Of a DNA stretch of 64,000 bases, positions 1-7,452 are shown piece after piece. Within the stretch, counting starts at the first letter, position 1; every line of letters starts with the position of its first letter. The notes under the pieces were generated by a model, which was not told the DNA's origin, searched no databases, and worked only from the letters and a program-made list of their open reading frames with translations. The translations under genes were made by a program, and so were the position numbers. The stretch comes from an uncultured Opitutia bacterium (GTDB lineage: Bacteria; Verrucomicrobiota; Verrucomicrobiia; Opitutales; Opitutaceae): NCBI GenBank assembly GCA_903896015.1, contig CAITWF010000072.1, positions 62,001-126,000 on the forward strand, given 5' to 3'.

Positions 1-449
1 GCGGCCTTCAGGTGCAGCGGGCGGAAATGCGGCGGCGAGGCGAGCAGCACCAGATCGATGCCGGAGTTGATCACCTGCTGGTAGGCGTCGAAGCCGGTGA
101 AACAGCGCTCGGGTGTGACCGAGAATTGATCGGCGACGAGGGGCGGCTTCGGGTTGTTGCCCTTCGTGCCCTGTGTGAGCTCGTTCATCGCGGCGTCGAT
201 TTGATCGGCAAACACGTCGCCGAGTGCGACGAGTTGCACCGAGGGATCGGCGGCGAGGCAGTTGCGCACGGCACCGAGGCCGCGACCGCCGCAGCCGACG
301 AGTCCTATCTTGATCCGATCGGTGCCGGCCGCGAAGGCGGGGGTGAAGCTACCGATCAGGGGCAGCGCGGAGAGCGCGGCGCCGGCTTTGAGAAAATCGC
401 GACGCGTGAAATTCGGCGCGTCCGCGGCGGAGGCGGGGTTGGAGTGCAT
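1..449 (-). CDS. Gfo/Idh/MocA family oxidoreductase, Tat-exported (N-terminal part, cut by window edge)
   Basis: Only the first 149 or so codons lie in the window; the gene continues past base 1. Reading starts at an ATG on the minus strand at 449. Residues 15-23 read TRRDFLKAG, a twin-arginine export motif, followed by a hydrophobic stretch ending in AFAAG. A Rossmann strand with KIGLVGCGGRG (GxGxxG dinucleotide binding) follows, and later LLASPPHFRPLHL, which fits the segment of this family that precedes the catalytic EKP motif. Family knowledge: periplasmic NAD(P)-dependent sugar or polyol oxidoreductases with tightly bound cofactor. The substrate cannot be inferred from this fragment. The divergent neighbour is an aldo/keto reductase. 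Confidence 0.85.
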   Translation of the reverse strand, partial: MHSNPASAADAPNFTRRDFLKAGAALSALPLIGSFTPAFAAGTDRIKIGLVGCGGRGLGAVRNCLAADPSVQLVALGDVFADQIDAAMNELTQGTKGNNPKPPLVADQFSVTPERCFTGFDAYQQVINSGIDLVLLASPPHFRPLHLKA

Positions 450-608
450 AGGGTAAAGACGAGGGGTGCGGGCAATCTGGCGAGGCCCCCGCGCGGCGGC
501 AACGGTGGAACCCGGCGGCACGCAGGTATCACGCGACGGAATCGGCCGTAGTGAAACGTGTGTTGCCGGCACTTGCCTCGCATCGCGGGTCCGCCACGCT
601 GCGCGACG

Positions 609-1601
609 ATGAACACACGCATTTTCGGACGCACCGGCCGCGCGGTCGGCGAAATCGGACTCGGCACCTGGCAACTTGGCGCGGGGTGGGGCGACGTGAC
701 AGATGAGGTCGCACTCGCGACGCTGCGCGCCGCTTGGGACGCGGGCACCACGCTCTTCGACACCGCCGACGTCTACGGCATGGGTAGGAGCGAGACGCTC
801 ATCGGAAAATTTCTGCGCGAGACACCCGCCGCGCGTGGCAAAGTCTACGTCGCGACGAAACTCGGCCGCTTCTCGCCGCCGGGCTGGCCGGAAAATTTCA
901 CGCGCACGGGCGTGCGCCAGCACACCGAGGCATCGCTCAAGCGACTCGGCGTCGACGCGCTCGATCTCACGCAGTTTCACTGCATCCCGTTCGATGTCCT
1001 GAAAAAGGGCGAAGTCTTCGAGCACGCGCGCGAGCTGAAGCGAGAGGGAAAGATTCGCGACTTCGGCGTGAGCGTCGAATCGATGGAGGAGGCGGACTTT
1101 TGCGTGCGGCAGGAGGGCGTCGCGGCGCTTCAGATCATATTCAATATTTTCCGGCAGAAGCCGATCGCCACACTCTTTGCCGAGGCGAAGAAACGGAACG
1201 TCGCTCTGCTCGTCCGCCTGCCGCTCGCGAGCGGCTTGCTCGGCGGCAAGATGAAAAAGGGTCAGACGTTTCCCGCGAACGATCATCGCAACTTCAACCG
1301 CGACGGCCAGCAGTTCAACGTGGGCGAGACGTTTGCCGGCCTGCCGTTCGAGAAGGGCGTGGAGCTGGCCGACGCGCTCAAGTCCCTCGTGCCCGCCGGC
1401 GAAACACTCGCGGATTTTTCTCTGCGCTGGTGTCTCGACTTCGACGCCGTGAGCGTGCTCATCCCCGGCGCAAAAAATCCCGAGCAGGCGCGCGCCAACA
1501 CCCGAGCGTCGTCGCTCGCGCCACTCGGCGCGGCGCTCCACGCGAAGCTGGAGGAGTTCTACGCGCGCGAAGTCGCGGCGCACATCCGCGGGGCGTATTG
1601 A
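609..1601 (+). CDS. aldo/keto reductase
   Basis: A 330-residue cytoplasmic NADPH-dependent oxidoreductase of the TIM-barrel AKR superfamily. The ATG at 609 (MNTRIFGRTG) is chosen because the family signature begins there; the open frame extends upstream to 558 but that stretch is unrelated. The catalytic tetrad is visible: Asp51 and Tyr56 in FDTADVYG, Lys84 in ATKLG and His124 in QFHC. The C-terminal part has SVLIPGAKNPEQARAN, the usual phosphate-binding end of the barrel. Sugar aldehydes or keto-sugars are plausible substrates given the neighbouring Gfo/Idh/MocA gene, but that is inference. No signal peptide. Confidence 0.92.
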   Translation: MNTRIFGRTGRAVGEIGLGTWQLGAGWGDVTDEVALATLRAAWDAGTTLFDTADVYGMGRSETLIGKFLRETPAARGKVYVATKLGRFSPPGWPENFTRTGVRQHTEASLKRLGVDALDLTQFHCIPFDVLKKGEVFEHARELKREGKIRDFGVSVESMEEADFCVRQEGVAALQIIFNIFRQKPIATLFAEAKKRNVALLVRLPLASGLLGGKMKKGQTFPANDHRNFNRDGQQFNVGETFAGLPFEKGVELADALKSLVPAGETLADFSLRWCLDFDAVSVLIPGAKNPEQARANTRASSLAPLGAALHAKLEEFYAREVAAHIRGAY

Positions 1602-1636
1602 GCGGCACTTGCTGCGTTTTCATTTCCCCATTCCCC

Positions 1637-2548
1637 ATGAAGAAAATCTTCCATGTTACGCTCCTCGGTTTCGGACTCGTCTGCAGCGCTTTACTCCGCG
1701 CGCAGGAAAAATCCGCCTTCACCCGCACCGAGGATGTGATTTATGGCCGCAAATTCGGCACGGCGCTCACACTCGATGTGTTTGAGCCGGCGAAGAAAAA
1801 CGGCGCGGCCGTCATCTATGTCGTGAGCGGCGGTTATGTGTCCGATCATGTCAGCATCTCGCCCAAGCTTTATCAGCCGCTGCTGGATCATGGTTACACG
1901 GTGTTTGCGGTCGTGCACGGTGCGCAGCCCCGGTTCATCGTGCCGGAAATCATTGAGGACATTCATCGCGCCGTCCGTTTTGTGCGGCACAACGCGCGCC
2001 GGTGGGGCGTCGACCCGAACAAGTTTGGCATCAGTGGCAGCAGTGCGGGCGGGCATCTTTCGCTGGTCATGGCGACGCGGGGTGGGCCGGGCAAACCCGA
2101 CGCCAAGGACCCTGTTGATCGCGAAAGCAGTGCGGTGCAGGCGGTCGCTTGTTTCTATCCGCCCACGGATTTTGAAAATTTCAGCCAGCCGGGTGAATTG
2201 ATCTGGGAGCATGTCTCACAACCCACGCCGCACACGCCGGCGTCTTCGTTCGGCCTCAGGAGCGCTACGCGCGAGGACCGGCTGGCCATCGCTAAGGGAC
2301 TGTCGGTGATTAATGATGTCACGGCGAAGTTGCCGCCGACGCTGGTGTTTCACGGCGACGCGGATCGCAAGGTACCGCTTTACCAGTCGCTGATGTTCGA
2401 GCGAAAATGCAAGGAGGTAGGCGCGACGTTCAAGCTCATCGTCAAACCCGGCGCAGATCACGGCGGAGCGTTCGGCGATCACATCAAGGAAATGGGCGTG
2501 TGCGCTGACTGGTTCGATGCGTATTTGCTCGGTCTCACGGCGAGATAA
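1637..2548 (+). CDS. secreted alpha/beta hydrolase (esterase/lipase-like)
   Basis: A 303-residue protein starting at ATG 1637, 35 bases after the aldo/keto reductase stop and probably co-transcribed with it. Residues 1-22 form a Sec signal peptide (MKKIF, hydrophobic core, ALLRAQ). The alpha/beta-hydrolase fold is supported by VIYVVSGGYVSDH near the oxyanion strand, the nucleophile elbow GSSAG with Ser136, an acid region FHGDADRKVPL and the catalytic His in PGADHGGAF. These resemble BD-FAE or carboxylesterase-type enzymes that remove acyl groups from carbohydrates. The substrate is unknown. Length is normal for the family. Confidence 0.88.
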   Translation: MKKIFHVTLLGFGLVCSALLRAQEKSAFTRTEDVIYGRKFGTALTLDVFEPAKKNGAAVIYVVSGGYVSDHVSISPKLYQPLLDHGYTVFAVVHGAQPRFIVPEIIEDIHRAVRFVRHNARRWGVDPNKFGISGSSAGGHLSLVMATRGGPGKPDAKDPVDRESSAVQAVACFYPPTDFENFSQPGELIWEHVSQPTPHTPASSFGLRSATREDRLAIAKGLSVINDVTAKLPPTLVFHGDADRKVPLYQSLMFERKCKEVGATFKLIVKPGADHGGAFGDHIKEMGVCADWFDAYLLGLTAR

Positions 2549-2641
2549 CGATCTTCGCGGTGCGATCGCGATGGCTTCATTTACGGCGCGGTTGACACCT
2601 TTTCCCGCTCGTGAGCGTCTAGACGGTCTCGTTTCCCTCCC

Positions 2642-5341
2642 ATGCCCACCCGACGCCTGCCCCGCGCCCTGCTCCTCTCGCTCGCACTTGTCTCGCCCGT
2701 GCTTGCCCAAAACGGCGATCGCCGCGGTGAAGTGCAGGCGCCGCCGCCCGCGCATATCGTCATCCCGCCCGCGCCCGCGCTTTCGCCGACGGAAGAGTTG
2801 GCAACCTTTAAACTCCCGCCCGGCTTCCATATCGAGTCCGTCGCGACCGACCCTCTGATTGGCGATCCGGTGGCGATGCAGTTCGCGCCCGACGGAAAAC
2901 TCTGGGTGCTTGAGATGCGCGGCTTCATGCCGAACGTTGATGGCACCAACGAACGCGATCCGACCTGCGATATCGTGGTGCTCGAAGACACGAAGGGCGA
3001 CGGTCACTACGACAAGCGCACCGTGTTTCTCGACAAGCTCGTCCTGCCCCGTGCTATCTCGCTCGTGGGCGGCGGGTTGCTCGTGGCTGAGCCGCCGCAC
3101 CTGTGGTTCTGTCGCGACACCAACGGCGACGGCTTGTGCGATCAGAAGACCGAAGTCGCCACCGATTACGGCAATATCAACAACCCCGAACACAACGCGA
3201 ATGGCCTCATGTGGGCGATGGACAACTGGATTTACTCGGCGAACTACACGGGACGCTTTCGCTACGAGGGCGGCGGGAAGTTCACGCGCGATGCCACCGT
3301 TACGCGCGGCCAGTGGGGCATCTCGCAAGACGACACCGGCCGCATTTATTACAACAGCAACAGCGACCCGCTGCGCGTCGACGTGATTCCGACGGCTTAC
3401 CTGAAGCGCAATTCGAATTTCTCCGCTGCCGGCGCCAACGTCGAACTCGCGCCCGCCAACCTCAAGGTCACGCCGAGCCGGGTCACGCCCGGCATCAACC
3501 GCGGCTACAACACGCTCGACGCCGACGGCAAGGAATACGCCGTTACCTCCGCGTGCGGTCCGGTGATCTATCGCGGCACGCTGCTGCCGGCGGAATTTCG
3601 TGGCGACGCCTTCATCGCCGAGCCCTCGGGCAACTTGGTTAAGCGGATTAAGCTCACGGAAAAAGACGGCCTGCTCCGCGGCGCCAACGCCTACGAGGGC
3701 ACCGAGTTTCTGACCTCGACCGACGAGCGCTTCCGCCCCGTCAATCTCTTCAACGGTCCCGATGGCGCGCTCTACGTCATCGACATGTATCGCGGCATCA
3801 TCCAGCACCGTATTTACGTCACGAGCTATCTGCGCAAGCAAATCGAGGAGCGCAAACTTGAGCAGCCGCGCGCCCTCGGCCGCATCTGGCGCATCACGGC
3901 CGACGGTGCGCCTGCGGCGAATTTCAAGCAAGTGGCGCTCGCTCACGCGTCGTCGAGCGAACTCGTCGCCAAACTCGGCGACGCGAACGGCTGGACGCGC
4001 GACACCGCGCAACGCCTCCTGGTCGAGCGCCGCGATCCGGCCGCCGTGAAAGAACTCACCGCCACTGCGATCGATCCGCAGCAGCCGGCGCACGCGCGCT
4101 TGCATGCGCTGTGGACGCTCGACGGCATGGGCGCGCTCGATCGCTCGACGGTGCTCGTGGCGCTCGCTGACGCCGACGCGAACGTCTGCGCCGCCGCCAT
4201 CCGGCTCACGGAAAACTTTCTCAGCAAACCCGGCGGTGACGCTGATCTCGCCGGCCGCGTCGCGGCGGAAACGCGCACCGAACCCGCCGTGCGCCTGCAA
4301 CTCGCGCTGACCTTGACCGAAGCGAAAACGCCCGCGGCCGACTCCGCGCTGATCGGGCTCGTGACGGCCGCAGGCAAACAGCCCTACCTCGCCGATGCGG
4401 TCGTGAGCGGCCTCGCCGGGCGCGAAGTGGAATTTGTGAAAACGATCGTTTCGCAGCCCGAAGCCGCGGCCTCGGGGGCGGCGGTGCGTTTCGCGACGAG
4501 CGCCGTGCTGAAATCCGGTGACGCCGCGCGCATCGATCGCGTGCTCGCATTGCTCCAGGAAAATTCGACGCAGCCGTGGGCGCGCAAAGAACTGCTCGCG
4601 GGCGTCCGCTATTTTCTCCCGAAGGGCGAAGGTCGCGGGTTTGCCGGCGGCGGTGGTGGTCGCGGGCCGGGTGGCGGAGCACCGGGCGGCGGCGGAGCGG
4701 GTGCGCGCGGGCCTGGCGGTGGCGCACCCGGCGGCGGCATGCCTCCCGGCGGTGGCATGGGTCGTGGTGGTCGGGGCGGTGGCGAACGCATTTTCGTGGG
4801 CGCGCTTCCGGCCGAACCGAAGGCGCTCGTCGCGTTTGCCGCGGAGAAAGACAATCCCGACGCCGCAGCTGCGAACGACCTGATGAAATATTTGAAGTGG
4901 CCGGGCAAACCCGGCATGGCCGCCGCGGCGCGGCCGCTCACGGCCGACGAGCAGGCGCTCTTCGACAAGGGCAAGGCGCAGTTTGCGACTCTGTGTGCCG
5001 CTTGCCACCAGCCGAACGGTCAGGGCCTCGCCGGCCTCGCGCCCTCGCTGCTCTACTCGCGCTGGGTGCTCGGCGATTCACGCGTGCTCGCGCGGATCGT
5101 GCTCTGTGGAAAAGTGCAGGAAAATCTCACGATGCCGCCGTGGAAGGCCGCGCTCAACGACGAGGCGATCGCGGGCGTGCTCACGTTCATCCGCCGCTCT
5201 TGGGGTCAGGACGCCGATCCGGTGACGGTTGCAACGGTGACCGAGGCGCGTGCGGAAACGGCGAAGCGCGACGAACCGTGGAGCGACGCCGATCTGCAGG
5301 AACTCGTGCAGTCCCTCGGGCCGGTCAGGGGCACGAACTGA
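2642..5341 (+). CDS. PVC-type secreted sugar-dehydrogenase-like propeller fused to a c-type cytochrome
   Basis: An 899-residue exported protein. Residues 1-22 are a signal peptide (RALLLSLALVSPVLAQ). Residues 60-400 look like the glucose/sorbosone-dehydrogenase-type propeller: LPPGFHIESVATDPLIGDP, FAPDGKLWVLEMRG, FNGPDGALYVIDMYRG. Residues 430-660 are helical HEAT-like repeats. A glycine-rich linker follows (about 661-716). The C-terminus is a mono-haem cytochrome c domain with CAACH at 785-789 and a likely distal Met in NLTMPPWK. Family knowledge: such proteins are abundant in Planctomycetes and Verrucomicrobia and are taken as periplasmic oxidoreductases passing electrons from a carbohydrate to the haem. 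The substrate is not deducible. Confidence 0.88.
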   Translation: MPTRRLPRALLLSLALVSPVLAQNGDRRGEVQAPPPAHIVIPPAPALSPTEELATFKLPPGFHIESVATDPLIGDPVAMQFAPDGKLWVLEMRGFMPNVDGTNERDPTCDIVVLEDTKGDGHYDKRTVFLDKLVLPRAISLVGGGLLVAEPPHLWFCRDTNGDGLCDQKTEVATDYGNINNPEHNANGLMWAMDNWIYSANYTGRFRYEGGGKFTRDATVTRGQWGISQDDTGRIYYNSNSDPLRVDVIPTAYLKRNSNFSAAGANVELAPANLKVTPSRVTPGINRGYNTLDADGKEYAVTSACGPVIYRGTLLPAEFRGDAFIAEPSGNLVKRIKLTEKDGLLRGANAYEGTEFLTSTDERFRPVNLFNGPDGALYVIDMYRGIIQHRIYVTSYLRKQIEERKLEQPRALGRIWRITADGAPAANFKQVALAHASSSELVAKLGDANGWTRDTAQRLLVERRDPAAVKELTATAIDPQQPAHARLHALWTLDGMGALDRSTVLVALADADANVCAAAIRLTENFLSKPGGDADLAGRVAAETRTEPAVRLQLALTLTEAKTPAADSALIGLVTAAGKQPYLADAVVSGLAGREVEFVKTIVSQPEAAASGAAVRFATSAVLKSGDAARIDRVLALLQENSTQPWARKELLAGVRYFLPKGEGRGFAGGGGGRGPGGGAPGGGGAGARGPGGGAPGGGMPPGGGMGRGGRGGGERIFVGALPAEPKALVAFAAEKDNPDAAAANDLMKYLKWPGKPGMAAAARPLTADEQALFDKGKAQFATLCAACHQPNGQGLAGLAPSLLYSRWVLGDSRVLARIVLCGKVQENLTMPPWKAALNDEAIAGVLTFIRRSWGQDADPVTVATVTEARAETAKRDEPWSDADLQELVQSLGPVRGTN
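4624..4788 (+). repeat. glycine-rich low-complexity linker inside the cytochrome-propeller gene
   Basis: About 55 codons that read mostly Gly, Arg, Pro and Ala, with GPGGGAPGGG-type units repeated. It separates the HEAT-like part from the cytochrome c domain of the 2642-5341 protein. The DNA is an imperfect run of ggcggc/ggtggc triplet-like units and is prone to slippage, so length polymorphism between strains would not be surprising. Neither of the other two cytochrome-propeller proteins in this window has such a linker. Confidence 0.8.
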
Positions 5342-5347
5342 TCGCAT

Positions 5348-6685
5348 TTAGAGCGCGGGCAACGTCACGGAAAATTCCGTGAGGTCGTCCGCGCTGCGCG
5401 CGAGTTCGATCTGGCCGCCGTGCGCTGTGGCTATTTCGCGGCAGAGGCTGAGTCCGAGGCCGCTGCCGCCCGTCGCGCGGTTGCGATCGGCGGCGAGCCG
5501 GAAGAAACGCTGGAAAAGTTCACCGCGCATTCCCGCGGGGATTCCCGCGCCCGTGTTTGTAATCGCGAGCGCGATGACACAGTTTTCGCGGCGCAAGGTG
5601 AGGCGCACCTCGCCGCCCGGGCGATTGTAGCGGACGGCGTTGTCGACGAGATTGAGGAGCAGCCGGCGCAGCAACACCGCGTCGCCTGAGACATGGAGCG
5701 CGGGTTCGACCGCGGCGGTGACTTTTAGCTTCGCGGGCGCGGCGAGCATCTCGGCATCCTCGACCGTCTCGCTGACGAGTGCGCTTAGGTCGAGCGGAGC
5801 GAGCTGCGCGGGGCTCTTGCCGGCGTCAAAGCGCGCGAGGAGGAGGAGGTTGTCGGAGATTTTTTGCAGGCCGCCGACTTGTTCGAGCAGGCTGACGAGA
5901 ATCTTCTCCTGCTCCGCGCCGCCGCCGGCGTGGAGCGCCTGCTCGATCTCGCCGCGGAGAATCGTGAGCGGTGTGCGCAGTTCGTGTGAGGCATCGGCGC
6001 TGAACCGCGTCGCTTGCGCGAAGCCACGCTCGAGCCGATCAAACATAGCGTTGAGCACGCCGGTGAGCCGAGCGATCTCGTCGTTAGCCAGCGGTGCGGG
6101 CAGTCGGGTGGAAAGGTTTTCGGTGGTGATTGCGCCCGCCGCGTTGGCGATCGCGGCGATGGGTGCGAGGGCGCGGCGGGCGACCCACCAACTTCCGGCG
6201 CCGACGACCACCAGCATGATCGGCAGCGCGAGCAAATAGGCCTCGCCGAGCTCGAAGAGAGAGCCGATCACGTGCCGGAGATCGACGGCGACGAGGAGTG
6301 CGCGGTTTTCGCCGGAGGGAAAATAACCGAGCCGGAGAAATTTATCGTTCAGGCGCAGCGTCGTGAATTTTTTCCGCGGCGTGCGGTTGCTCAGCCGTTC
6401 GTAGAGTTCGGCGGGTTCGCCGCTCACCACGCGCCCGTCCACGAAGAACGCGAAGCCGAAGTGCGGCTCGTCGTCGCGCCGGATGATTTCCGCGACCTCG
6501 GCGGCGCTGCGCTGCTTCGCCTCGGAAACAAATTCCTGGGCGTTGGCCGCGAGGTGGCGATCGACTTCCTCAAGTTGTTCGACGTAGAGACTGATGGCGG
6601 CGACGACGCCGAAGGTTACGAGCGTGAACGCCGTGATAAGGGCCGACCACAGGGTGAGTTTCGTGCGGAGCGACCAGTTTTTCAT
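5348..6685 (-). CDS. CusS-like sensor histidine kinase
   Basis: 445 residues, start ATG 6685, overlapping the end of the response regulator gene by 4 bases (ATGA), so translationally coupled to it. TM helix at about 10-33, a periplasmic sensor of about 115 residues, a second TM near 150-170, then HAMP. The phospho-acceptor His is in SADASHELRTPLT. The N-box is LLNLVDNAVRYN and the G-box is GGSGLGLSLCREIATAHGG. Domain order and length match heavy-metal or envelope-stress kinases of the CusS/CopS type. The periplasmic loop has no obvious His/Met cluster, so copper sensing is suggested only by the partner regulator and its operator-like palindrome. Confidence 0.92.
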   Translation of the reverse strand: MKNWSLRTKLTLWSALITAFTLVTFGVVAAISLYVEQLEEVDRHLAANAQEFVSEAKQRSAAEVAEIIRRDDEPHFGFAFFVDGRVVSGEPAELYERLSNRTPRKKFTTLRLNDKFLRLGYFPSGENRALLVAVDLRHVIGSLFELGEAYLLALPIMLVVVGAGSWWVARRALAPIAAIANAAGAITTENLSTRLPAPLANDEIARLTGVLNAMFDRLERGFAQATRFSADASHELRTPLTILRGEIEQALHAGGGAEQEKILVSLLEQVGGLQKISDNLLLLARFDAGKSPAQLAPLDLSALVSETVEDAEMLAAPAKLKVTAAVEPALHVSGDAVLLRRLLLNLVDNAVRYNRPGGEVRLTLRRENCVIALAITNTGAGIPAGMRGELFQRFFRLAADRNRATGGSGLGLSLCREIATAHGGQIELARSADDLTEFSVTLPAL

Positions 6686-7356
6686 GCGCCGGCCTTCAAC
6701 GTGTAACCGACGCCGCGCACCGTCTGCACGAGCGGCACGGCGTGGCCGTCGTCGATTTTCCTCCGCAGTCGCTGCACGCCCACATCGACGAGGTTGGTGC
6801 CGGGATCGAAGTGGTAATCCCAAACGTGCTCGCAGAGTTGCGTGCGGGTGTGGACGCGGCCGGGCGTGCGCAGGAGGTATTCGAGCAGCGCGAATTCGCG
6901 CACCGTGAGATCGATCTTTTTGCCGGCGCGGCGGACTTCGCGGGTGGTGAGGTTGAGTGTGAGGTCTTCGTATTTGAGGATGCTCAGGCCTTCGCCGGAC
7001 AAGCGGCGCCGGACGGCGCGAAGGCGCGCGATGAGTTCGTCGACGGAAAACGGCTTCGTGAGATAATCGTCGGCGCCGAGGTTAAGGCCCTCGACGCGCT
7101 CGGCGAGGCCGTCGCGCGCCGTGAGCAAAATCACCGGCACCGTGTTGTGCGCCTCGCGGAGTTGGCGGAGCACGCTGAGGCCGTCGCGGCCGGGGAGCAT
7201 GATGTCGAGCACGAGCGCGTCGAAGCGCTCGGTCGTCGCGAGCGAGAGTGCGTCGTCGCCGCGGTGGCAGACCGTCACGTTGAAGCCCGCCTCGGCGAGG
7301 CCCTTGCGGACGAACGCGGCGATCTTCTTTTCGTCTTCGACGACGAGTAGACGCAT
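6682..7356 (-). CDS. OmpR/PhoB-family response regulator, CusR-like
   Basis: 224 residues. The receiver domain (1-118) has the acidic pair in VVEDEKK, phospho-acceptor Asp in LVLDIMLPGRDG, the Thr in LLTARDG and Lys in LTKPFSVDEL. The C-terminal winged helix (about 125-222) carries LTVREFALLEYLL and a VWDYHFDPGTN segment ending QTVRGVGYTL. From memory this is closer to E. coli CusR than to other OmpR-type regulators, notably in VWD-x2-FD-x2-TN and in RLRRKID. It is the first gene of a two-gene unit with the kinase. A 12-bp inverted repeat 49 bases upstream (7405-7434) probably allows autoregulation. Confidence 0.93.
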   Translation of the reverse strand: MRLLVVEDEKKIAAFVRKGLAEAGFNVTVCHRGDDALSLATTERFDALVLDIMLPGRDGLSVLRQLREAHNTVPVILLTARDGLAERVEGLNLGADDYLTKPFSVDELIARLRAVRRRLSGEGLSILKYEDLTLNLTTREVRRAGKKIDLTVREFALLEYLLRTPGRVHTRTQLCEHVWDYHFDPGTNLVDVGVQRLRRKIDDGHAVPLVQTVRGVGYTLKAGA

Positions 7357-7404
7357 GGCCGGAGCGTGGACGCGGCGGCGAGCGACGACAAGCGGCGGTT
7401 CGTG

Positions 7405-7434
7405 CCGGCAGATGACGTTGTTGTCATCTGCCGG
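7405..7434. promoter_or_regulatory. perfect 12-bp inverted repeat, cus-box-like operator
   Basis: Left arm CCGGCAGATGAC (7405-7416), 6-base spacer GTTGTT, right arm GTCATCTGCCGG (7423-7434). It lies between the stop of the large cytochrome gene (7453) and the response regulator start (7356), 49 bases upstream of the latter. The core ATGAC-N6-GTCAT has the same arm and spacing as the E. coli CusR box as I remember it (ATGACAA-NN-TTGTCAT), and the right half TTGTCAT is identical. No T-run follows on either strand, so an intrinsic terminator is less likely. The operator role is inference. Confidence 0.6.
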
Positions 7435-7452
7435 GCACCGAAACCGTGGCGA

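Noticed and set aside
519-535. Partial match to the 18-bp palindrome (ACGCAGGT) upstream of the aldo/keto reductase
   Set aside because: The right half does not match, so only one half-site is present and chance is likely.
2592-2597. TTGACA resembling a -35 element upstream of the 2642 gene
   Set aside because: No acceptable -10 hexamer at 16-18 bases, and chance matches are expected.
2216-5008. A 930-codon open frame antisense to the cytochrome-propeller gene
   Set aside because: The protein is Arg/His/Gly-rich with no recognisable domain, while the plus strand encodes a clear multi-domain protein. Long antisense frames are common in GC-rich DNA.
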